From: Lachnospiraceae bacterium
Lineage (GTDB): Bacteria > Bacillota > Clostridia > Lachnospirales > Lachnospiraceae
NCBI GenBank assembly: GCA_016297945.1
Contig: JAEDFR010000069.1
Location: forward strand, 1 to 13,087
DNA: 13,087 nucleotides
Reading direction: 5' to 3'
The translations under genes were made by a program, and so were the position numbers. Of this stretch, positions 6,507 to 12,166 are shown one piece after another (the stretch's first letter is position 1; each line of letters opens with the position of its first letter). A model generated the notes under the pieces. The model saw only the letters and a list, made by a program, of their open reading frames with translations. It had not been told where the DNA came from and made no database searches.

Positions 6507-6559
6507 AATATTATATTTCCCCCTCCGGTACACATCAAAATCTATTCTTGAAAATCGTA

Positions 6560-6730
6560 CTATTTTTCCAATTCTTCCATATATCCTGCCGTAATAATAC
6601 CTGCCGGCAATGCAACAATCGCAATCCCGATAAAGGAAGACAACATTGTCACGATCCGCCCGATTGTCGATACCGGATAGATATCACCATATCCCATCGT
6701 GATTAAGGATACTTTCGAATAACCGCTTTC
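6560..6730 (-). pseudogene. Remnant of a voltage-gated-like K+ channel (pore and last helix)
   Basis: An open frame of 56 codons contains SLITMGYGDIYPVSTIGR, the potassium selectivity filter (TMGYGD) with its flanks. A hydrophobic inner helix, ALPAGIITAGYMEELEK, and a natural stop (TAG at 6560-6562) follow. This matches the C-terminal end of six-helix K+ channels. The frame is blocked upstream by TGA at 6731-6733, midway through the pore helix, and there is no start codon, so the voltage sensor and earlier helices are missing. The stop lies 53 bp before the zinc-finger gene, the spacing of an operon. I infer that a channel gene once headed this cluster and lost its 5' part. The remnant probably makes no protein. 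Confidence 0.85.
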
Positions 6731-6875
6731 TCATGATTTTTTCCAATCTTTTAATATAAAAGTCTGATTGACATGGCAGACTATATGTATATTTTATTAT
6801 ATATATAGTGGAATTGCTATATAATATTTCGTTCATAATCAATCAAGTTTTTGTTAAAATAGTACAAAAAGCCAT
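6731..6875. other. AT-rich gap upstream of the channel remnant
   Basis: No coding match to the missing channel part is visible here. A weak minus-strand hairpin AGTCTG (6782-6777)/CAGACT (6766-6761) is followed by TTTTATATT. The stretch 6783-6830 is extremely AT-rich. A promoter for the zinc-finger-speD cluster may lie here, but none is clear enough to name. Confidence 0.4.
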
Positions 6876-6879
6876 ATGA

Positions 6880-6910
6880 AAAAGGAGCTGATTTTACAGC
6901 CCCTTTCATC
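6880..6910 (-). terminator. Intrinsic terminator after the nrdR transcription unit
   Basis: On the minus strand GGGGCTG and CAGCTCC pair around a short TAAAAT loop, followed by TTTTTC. It lies about 35 bp after the stop of the small ORF downstream of nrdR and closes that unit. Confidence 0.75.
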
Positions 6911-6942
6911 TTCACTCTTCAATGCAACAAATCGTTTTTACT

Positions 6943-7359
6943 CTATTTGTAGTATGAAGGAACATAAAACGATTCTATATAACCACAAGTTGTACATGTA
7001 TGAAAATAGTAATTTGTTTCTCCAACGATTTCCGCCTCTCTCAATTCAACTACTATATGAGGTTCATGACACTTAACTGTAATAACTCTATCAAAACTGG
7101 GGAGCTGACCATCTCTCCAATAAGAATTCCCCGTATAGCCTGTACGAGGATCATAAGTCACACCATATGCTGCCCCCCTGTTTAGTTCACCGTTTGAATC
7201 AAGAATTAGTCCTCTCTCTTTAACCAGTCTAAAATCGTATTCTTCTTCCACTTCATTTTCATTATATCCACTATATTCATGATTGTCCGGATTTAAATAT
7301 CGTGTAAGATAATTATAATTTATAAGAATTACATACCATTTGAAATATATCCACGGCAT
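6943..7359 (-). CDS. Hypothetical protein downstream of nrdR, possibly 5'-truncated
   Basis: I do not recognise this family. The 138-aa frame begins 5 bp after the nrdR stop, has no usable ribosome-binding site and has no other ATG. Its first 20 residues are hydrophobic and aromatic without a clear signal peptide. The rest is hydrophilic, with a GAAYGVTYDPRTGYTGNSY stretch and a C-terminal HTCTTCGYIE that contains CxxC. The lack of a good start, together with a proper stop and a terminator at 6880-6910, suggests the 3' part of a gene whose 5' end was lost when it was joined to nrdR. It could still be translated by coupling to nrdR. Confidence 0.4.
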   Translation of the reverse strand: MPWIYFKWYVILINYNYLTRYLNPDNHEYSGYNENEVEEEYDFRLVKERGLILDSNGELNRGAAYGVTYDPRTGYTGNSYWRDGQLPSFDRVITVKCHEPHIVVELREAEIVGETNYYFHTCTTCGYIESFYVPSYYK

Positions 7360-7364
7360 CCTTA

Positions 7365-7817
7365 CTACTTATCCAACATTTTCTTCAACTCATCCATGAA
7401 TGTATTCACATCTTTAAATTCCCGGTAAACCGATGCGAAACGGACATAAGCAACGTCATCGACAGCTTTTAATTTATCCATAACCAATTCGCCGATGACA
7501 TTGGAAGAAATCTCCTTTTCCTCCATGTTGAAAATTTCTGTTTCAACCTCTTCCACAATTTCCGCAATGCGATTTGCACTAACGGATCTCTTGTGGCAGG
7601 CTAACAAAACGCCGGCTTCGATTTTTCCACGGTCGTAAGTTTCTCTGGTATTATCTTTTTTAATAATAATCAGTGGAATGGTCTCAACCTTTTCATAGGT
7701 TGTAAATCTCTTATCACATCCGTCACAAACACGGCGTCTGCGGATAGAATTATTATCTTCAGCCGGTCTGGAATCGATAACTCTGGTATTTTCGTGACCA
7801 CAAAAAGGACATTTCAT
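7365..7817 (-). CDS. nrdR: Transcriptional repressor NrdR
   Basis: NrdR senses ATP/dATP and represses ribonucleotide reductase genes. The 150-aa product has the usual length and layout. An N-terminal zinc ribbon carries C3, C6, C31 and C34 with the SRPAEDNNSIRRRR loop, and an ATP-cone domain (about 49-139) follows, beginning PLIIIKKDNTRE. The gene has a near-perfect promoter (7910-7938). It carries two NrdR-box-like sites, one over the -10 and one downstream of the start, so self-repression is likely. Its targets nrdD and nrdG lie in the same window, about 2 kb upstream in the direction of transcription. Confidence 0.97.
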   Translation of the reverse strand: MKCPFCGHENTRVIDSRPAEDNNSIRRRRVCDGCDKRFTTYEKVETIPLIIIKKDNTRETYDRGKIEAGVLLACHKRSVSANRIAEIVEEVETEIFNMEEKEISSNVIGELVMDKLKAVDDVAYVRFASVYREFKDVNTFMDELKKMLDK

Positions 7818-7873
7818 AATGTAATTTACCTCTCATAAAATTCAATGATATGTTACCCAAACGAACATCTATA

Positions 7874-7889
7874 ACACAATATTTTGTTG
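7874..7889. promoter_or_regulatory. NrdR box 1 upstream of nrdR
   Basis: ACACAATATTTTGTTG matches the published NrdR-box consensus acaCwAtATaTwGtgt at 13 of 16 positions. The core CAATATTTTG (7877-7886) matches at 9 of 10. It lies about 15 bp after the predicted transcription start. Confidence 0.65.
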
Positions 7890-7905
7890 CTACATCAATC
7901 GTTTT

Positions 7906-7921
7906 TTACATTATATTCCAT
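7906..7921. promoter_or_regulatory. NrdR box 2 upstream of nrdR, over the -10
   Basis: The core CATTATATTC (7909-7918) matches 8 of 10 core consensus positions. Its centre is exactly 32 bp from box 1, the three-turn spacing known for paired NrdR boxes, and it covers the -10 box of the nrdR promoter. Confidence 0.55.
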
Positions 7922-7938
7922 TTTAGATTTTATGTCAA
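7910..7938 (-). promoter_or_regulatory. Promoter of nrdR
   Basis: Perfect -35 TTGACA (7938-7933), 17-bp spacer and perfect -10 TATAAT (7915-7910) on the minus strand. The predicted start is near 7903, giving an 86-nt leader. The -10 is inside NrdR box 2. Confidence 0.85.
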
Positions 7939-7961
7939 CAAGTTATGGTAACCAATTTCTC

Positions 7962-8192
7962 CTAACAGCAAAAATCCACCAGAATAATATCCGGTCCAAT
8001 CTGTTTAATATTGCAAAAAGGGATTTCGTGCTCATCTCCGAAGAAAAAGCCCCAAATCCCACACTTTTCCGCTATAATCAATTTTCGAATGCAGCCATTA
8101 CACTCGTCAAATTCCAAATCCACAACGTGCCCAAGCTTACGGCAGTCCTTCACACAGATAACTTCCTTTTTGCTAAATTCATCGAATGTCAT
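7962..8192 (-). CDS. PRC-barrel protein, YlmC/YmxH family
   Basis: This 76-aa protein matches the small PRC-barrel proteins called YlmC/YmxH in spore-formers: an N-terminal 'KEVICVKDCRKLGHVVDLEFD', an 'NGCI..LII' strand and a closing 'IKQIGPDIILVD'. The family is conserved in Clostridia and Bacilli and is linked to sporulation, but its molecular role is unclear. I chose the ATG at 8192 because GGTGG lies just before it; the in-frame ATG at 8210 has no ribosome-binding site. A CATAACTTA sequence at 8229-8221 resembles a mother-cell sigma -10. The gene ends just before the nrdR promoter. Confidence 0.85.
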   Translation of the reverse strand: MTFDEFSKKEVICVKDCRKLGHVVDLEFDECNGCIRKLIIAEKCGIWGFFFGDEHEIPFCNIKQIGPDIILVDFCC

Positions 8193-8307
8193 AAAACCAC
8201 CATAAAACATCGTATTACTATAAGTTATGCCATCCGACGGATTATGTGTAACATGAAAATCTCATTTTGCATGTGTCTTTTGCAAACCATAAAGCATAAA
8301 AAATCAT

Positions 8308-9147
8308 TTATCCAACCATGCTTTCATATAATTCCCGTACAGACGGAAAACAAAAATCAATTCGATTTTCACTCGTTGCAACATCCTGTTCTTTAGCTTC
8401 TCCCGTAAACACAAGACAGGTTTCCACTCCGGCATTCTCTCCACAGGCAATATCTGTATAAATCCGATCACCAACAACCAAAGTCTCTTCTTTTGAAAAG
8501 CCCGTTATCTCCATGGAAAAATCTACCAGACCGGGGGACGGCTTGCCTAAATATTGCGGTTTTCTGTCTGTTGCCGCAGAAAGCATATTACAAATAGAAC
8601 CACAATCCGGAATCATTCCAAAATCAACCGGACAACGCAGATCCGCATTGGTAGCAAGCCAACTTCGCTCTTTTCCGGTATCCATTAATAACCGGCACGC
8701 ATTTTCAATTTTTTCATAGGTCAGTTCAGTATCAAATGCAGTCAGCACTACATCCACATCATCCGTAACTTCTGTTGTAACACTCAATCCATTTTTGGCA
8801 AGCTCTTCAAAATAGGAATCGGTTGCCATAACAAAGATACGGTCACCTGCATGATGCGTTTTCAGATAAGAAAGAGTATAGCTTCCGGCCGTCACAAAGT
8901 CATCAGCAACTGCTTCAATCCCCATCCTTGCAAACTTTTCTACATAATCTGCCGTACTTTTGGAGGAATTATTTGTAATATAAATAGCTCTTCCACCAAT
9001 CCTTCTTATATACTCCAGCAAATCCATGGTACCGGGAATGACATCCTCCGACAACGCAATTGTCCCGTCTATATCAAACAAAAACAGTTTTTTCCGTTTT
9101 AAATGTTCCAAATGCTCATTCATATGTCTATTTGTGATATTCCCCAT
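8308..9147 (-). CDS. HAD-superfamily IIA phosphatase (NagD-like)
   Basis: The 279-aa cytoplasmic protein has all HAD motifs. Motif I is FLFDIDGTI with nucleophile D25 and acid D27; motif II is YITNNSS around T58; motif III is GKPSPG with K202; motif IV is VVGDRIYTDI with D227 and D232. The insert between motifs II and III is a C2 cap, which places it in subfamily IIA with NagD and p-nitrophenyl phosphatases. These enzymes remove phosphate from small metabolites such as nucleotides and sugar phosphates; the substrate cannot be read from sequence. The ATG at 9147 follows AAGGAG; an ATG 25 codons upstream has weaker support. It lies 113 bp after nrdG in the same direction and may be cotranscribed. 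Confidence 0.9.
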   Translation of the reverse strand: MGNITNRHMNEHLEHLKRKKLFLFDIDGTIALSEDVIPGTMDLLEYIRRIGGRAIYITNNSSKSTADYVEKFARMGIEAVADDFVTAGSYTLSYLKTHHAGDRIFVMATDSYFEELAKNGLSVTTEVTDDVDVVLTAFDTELTYEKIENACRLLMDTGKERSWLATNADLRCPVDFGMIPDCGSICNMLSAATDRKPQYLGKPSPGLVDFSMEITGFSKEETLVVGDRIYTDIACGENAGVETCLVFTGEAKEQDVATSENRIDFCFPSVRELYESMVG

Positions 9148-9260
9148 GTAGTCTCCTTGTTTACGTGCACTTTTTTCCATATACTTACTAAACCGCATAT
9201 TTTTACGAATATACTTATTCAAAACATATGCCCAATAAACACACTCATTTTTTGTAATTC

Positions 9261-9809
9261 TTATTTACTCATTTCCGGCGCAAATTCCGCAACCCAGACA
9301 GCTTTTTTTGCAGCAAGGCTTTTAGGCAGATCTAAAATTCTCTGATTGGATGAACCGCGGAATTTCAAACGGATATCCTTTTTATCTATCTGAAATTCAC
9401 CATCCACCAAAACATCAATAAACTTAAGCAAAGCATCGGTTGCCTCACATCGAGCCCTGCTCTTTGCACCAAATAACAAATCCTTTTCCAAAGTATACCC
9501 TGTATAGCACCAGATATTCTTGTCCGGATATATCTCCTTTACCTTTTCTAAAAAAGGTAATAAAACCGTCTGATTTTGTGGCTCCAACGGTTCTCCGCCA
9601 AGAAGGGTCAACCCCTTTACAAACCCCGGCTTTAATGCTTCTATAATCTCGTCTTCCGTTTCCCTGGTAAACGGCTTTCCATATTCAAAATTCCAGGTTT
9701 CCGGATTAAAGCATCCCTTACAATGATGCGTACAACCGGAAACAAATAATGAAACACGGACACCCACCCCATCGGCGATGTCCGTTTTCTTGATTAATCC
9801 ATAATTCAT
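9261..9809 (-). CDS. nrdG: Anaerobic ribonucleotide reductase activating protein
   Basis: NrdG is the radical-SAM activase that forms the glycyl radical on NrdD using AdoMet and a [4Fe-4S] cluster. The 182-aa product has the cluster motif C26-x3-C30-x2-C33 (VSGCTHHCKGCFNPETW) and the LGGEPLEPQN segment of the AdoMet site. I chose the ATG at 9809 because family members begin 'MNYG.I'; a GTG four codons upstream is also possible. The start lies 15 bp after the nrdD stop, so the two are almost surely one operon. Confidence 0.96.
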   Translation of the reverse strand: MNYGLIKKTDIADGVGVRVSLFVSGCTHHCKGCFNPETWNFEYGKPFTRETEDEIIEALKPGFVKGLTLLGGEPLEPQNQTVLLPFLEKVKEIYPDKNIWCYTGYTLEKDLLFGAKSRARCEATDALLKFIDVLVDGEFQIDKKDIRLKFRGSSNQRILDLPKSLAAKKAVWVAEFAPEMSK

Positions 9810-9824
9810 ATCAAATCCCACAAT

Positions 9825-12029
9825 CTATAAATGAAGTACACGATCCTGAATTTCCTGTGTTCTTCCCTGATTCCAAAACTGTGTGCCGATATAGCCGCAA
9901 GTACGACGTGCTACGTTCATGGTATCCTGATCCCTGTTTCCGCAGCAAGGGCATTCCCAAACCAGTTTGCCGTCATCATCGCTGGTAATCTGAATCTCAC
10001 CATCAAAGCCGCACTTCTGACAATAATCACTCTTGGTATTCAATTCTGCATACATAATATTGTCATAAATATGCTGCATAACGGAAAGAACCGCATCCAG
10101 ATTGTTCTGCATGTTCGGTACTTCCACATAGCTTACCGCTCCGCCCGGAGACAGTTTCTGGAATTGCGCTTCAAAACTCAACTTGGAAAATGCATCAATT
10201 TCTTCTGTTACATGAACATGATAACTGTTGGTAATATAGTTTTTATCGGTCACTTCAGGAATCGAACCAAAACGCTTCTGTAAACATTTTGCAAACTTGT
10301 AAGTTGTAGATTCCAAAGGTGTACCGTATAAACTAAAATCAATATTGGTATCTGCTTTCCATTTTGCGCATGCATCATTGAGATACTGCATAACCGAGAT
10401 TGCAAACGGAGTTGCAACCGGGTCGGTATGGGATTTTCCCGTCATATAACGGGTACATTCACACAGACCGGCATAACCAAGTGAAATGGTTGAATATCCG
10501 TCATACAAAAGTTTATCAATGGCTTCACCTTTTTTCAGTCGTGCCAATGCACCATACTGCCACAAAATGGGAGCTACGTCAGAAAGTGTTCCCTTTAGTC
10601 GCTCGTGACGGCACATCAATGCACGCCGACATAACTCCAGACGTTCATCCATGATTTTCCAAAATTTATCAATATCCCTGCCGGATGAACATGCCACATC
10701 AACCAGATTGAGGGTTACAACACCCTGGTTGAAACGTCCGTAGTATTTATTCTGATTTTCTTTATAGTTGCCGGCATTGGCAATATTACCGACACCTGCT
10801 TTAGTAAATCTGTCAGGTGTCAGGAAAGAACGGCATCCCATACAAGGATAACAGTCCCCGTTCTTTAATTGTTTCATAATTTTTTCGGAAATATAATCCG
10901 GAACCATCCGCTTTGCAGTACACTGAGCCGCTAACTTGGTAATCTCCCAGTATTTGCTGCCTTCCCGGATATTATCTTCTTCCAATACATAAATTAACTT
11001 CGGGAATGCCGGAGTAATATAAACTCCCTTTTCATTCTTTACGCCCAAAATACGCTGTCTTAACATCTCCTCAATGATCATCGCAAGATCATCGCGAACA
11101 CGCCCTTCCGGAACCTCATTTAAATACATAAATACGGTAACAAACGGTGCCTGTCCATTGGTTGTCATCAACGTAATCACCTGATACTGAATCATCTGAA
11201 CGCCACGTTCAATTTCTTCCTTGACGCGGATTTCAGCAATTTCATTAATCTGTTTTTCATTTAAATCGATACCGGCATCCTGATATTCCTTTGTCACCAG
11301 ACGGCGAATTTTTTGTCGGCTGATATCCACAAATGGTGCCAGATGCGCCAGCGTAATACTCTGACCACCGTATTGTGAGCTGGCAATCTGCGCAATACTC
11401 TGCGTAGCAATATTACATGCCGTTGAAAAACTCTTTGGTGTATCAATCATAGTTTCGCTGATTACAGTACCATTTTGAAGCATATCCTCTAAATTGACCA
11501 GACAGCAGTTGTGCATATGCTGGGCAAAATAATCCGAATCATGAAAATGAATCAAGCCTTCTTCATGCGCTTTTACGATATCCGGCGGAAGTAAAAAACG
11601 ACGTGTAATATCTTTGCTGACCTCACCGGCCATGTAATCACGCTGAACACTGTTTACAACCGGATTTTTATTGGAATTCTCCTGTTTTACTTCTTCATTA
11701 TTGCACTCAATCAGAGTCAAAATCTGTTCATCGGTTGAATTCGATTTACGAATTAAAGCTCTCTTATAACGATAGGTAATGTATTTTCTGGCCACCTCAA
11801 AAGCAAGCTGCTTCATAATCTGGTTTTCTACCATATCCTGAATCTCTTCGACACTGGGTGTATGTGTCATTTCCATACAAAGCGTCTGTACATTGTCGGA
11901 AATCACATCAATCTGTTTGTCTGTCATGCGATCAGCTTCATTAACCTCCCGGTTCGCTTTCTGCACGGCCGCCATAATTTTAGAGATGTCAAACCCCACT
12001 TCTTTTCCGCTTCTTTTGATGATTTTCAT
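9825..12029 (-). CDS. nrdD: Anaerobic (class III) ribonucleoside-triphosphate reductase
   Basis: NrdD reduces ribonucleoside triphosphates to deoxynucleotides without oxygen, using a glycyl radical. The 734-aa product starts with an ATP-cone allosteric domain (about 1-90, 'IIKRSGKEVGFD..KI..A'). It then has the ten-stranded barrel with 'HNCCLVNLEDML' and 'SFSTACNIATQSIAQIAS', and ends with a zinc site C670-x2-C673 and C693-x2-C696. The glycyl radical motif RRTCGY follows, with the radical on G712. Length and order are normal, with no frameshift. nrdG follows at once. Upstream are a promoter, two NrdR-box-like sites and a palindrome, so it is probably under NrdR control. Confidence 0.98.
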   Translation of the reverse strand: MKIIKRSGKEVGFDISKIMAAVQKANREVNEADRMTDKQIDVISDNVQTLCMEMTHTPSVEEIQDMVENQIMKQLAFEVARKYITYRYKRALIRKSNSTDEQILTLIECNNEEVKQENSNKNPVVNSVQRDYMAGEVSKDITRRFLLPPDIVKAHEEGLIHFHDSDYFAQHMHNCCLVNLEDMLQNGTVISETMIDTPKSFSTACNIATQSIAQIASSQYGGQSITLAHLAPFVDISRQKIRRLVTKEYQDAGIDLNEKQINEIAEIRVKEEIERGVQMIQYQVITLMTTNGQAPFVTVFMYLNEVPEGRVRDDLAMIIEEMLRQRILGVKNEKGVYITPAFPKLIYVLEEDNIREGSKYWEITKLAAQCTAKRMVPDYISEKIMKQLKNGDCYPCMGCRSFLTPDRFTKAGVGNIANAGNYKENQNKYYGRFNQGVVTLNLVDVACSSGRDIDKFWKIMDERLELCRRALMCRHERLKGTLSDVAPILWQYGALARLKKGEAIDKLLYDGYSTISLGYAGLCECTRYMTGKSHTDPVATPFAISVMQYLNDACAKWKADTNIDFSLYGTPLESTTYKFAKCLQKRFGSIPEVTDKNYITNSYHVHVTEEIDAFSKLSFEAQFQKLSPGGAVSYVEVPNMQNNLDAVLSVMQHIYDNIMYAELNTKSDYCQKCGFDGEIQITSDDDGKLVWECPCCGNRDQDTMNVARRTCGYIGTQFWNQGRTQEIQDRVLHL

Positions 12030-12048
12030 GAAAAAACCTTCCCCTTTA

Positions 12049-12064
12049 TATCCAAATCTAGTAT
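12049..12064. promoter_or_regulatory. NrdR-box-like site 2 upstream of nrdD
   Basis: The minus-strand core CTAGATTTGG (12061-12052) matches 7 of 10 core positions. Alone this is weak, but its centre is exactly 32 bp from the better site at 12081-12096. Confidence 0.45.
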
Positions 12065-12080
12065 TTTATGTCAACACCTT

Positions 12081-12096
12081 CCACAAGATGTTGCGA
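12081..12096. promoter_or_regulatory. NrdR-box-like site 1 upstream of nrdD
   Basis: The core CAAGATGTTG (12084-12093) matches 8 of 10 core consensus positions. It overlaps the start site predicted from the 12102-12130 promoter. It also forms part of an RNA hairpin, CAACATCTT pairing with AAGGTGTTG (12072-12093). Confidence 0.5.
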
Positions 12097-12101
12097 TTTT
12101 A

Positions 12102-12130
12102 ATTATAGGACAGTTCCTATAGAAAAGCAA
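12102..12130 (-). promoter_or_regulatory. Promoter of nrdDG
   Basis: -35 TTGCTT (12130-12125), 17-bp spacer and perfect -10 TATAAT (12107-12102) on the minus strand. The predicted start is near 12095, giving a leader of about 65 nt with GGGGAAGG before the ATG. The -35 is weak, which suits a regulated promoter. Confidence 0.6.
12104..12121. promoter_or_regulatory. Palindromic operator candidate in the nrdD promoter
   Basis: TATAGGA (12104-12110) and TCCTATA (12115-12121) form a perfect inverted repeat around CAGT. It overlaps the -10 and the spacer, a classic repressor position. It does not match the NrdR box, so a different regulator would be expected. None is recognised. Confidence 0.5.
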
Positions 12131-12142
12131 GGCTTATCAAGT

Positions 12143-12166
12143 TAAAAAACAAATGTATTTTTACAT
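12143..12166 (-). terminator. Weak terminator after the FAD oxidoreductase gene
   Basis: On the minus strand ATGTA-AAAA-TACAT is followed by TTGTTTTTT, directly after the stop codon at 12169-12167. The stem is only 5 bp, so termination may be partial. Confidence 0.4.

Noticed and set aside
6876..7076. Plus-strand frame of 66 codons beginning in the terminator region
   Set aside because: It overlaps the minus-strand terminator and the ORF after nrdR, has no ribosome-binding site, and its start is within a terminator stem.
7884..8396. 170-codon plus-strand frame over the PRC-barrel gene and the nrdR promoter
   Set aside because: It crosses a recognisable gene on the other strand and the nrdR control region, and its protein resembles no family.
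9831..10283. 150-codon plus-strand frame opposite nrdD
   Set aside because: It is antisense to a fully conserved nrdD; its codons mirror the opposite strand and it has no ribosome-binding site.
12045..12074. TTGACA-18 bp-TATAAA as the main nrdD promoter (minus strand)
   Set aside because: The boxes are good, but the start would fall near 12038, inside or after the ribosome-binding site and only about 9 bases before the ATG. The promoter at 12102-12130 leaves a normal leader. It may be a relic or minor promoter.
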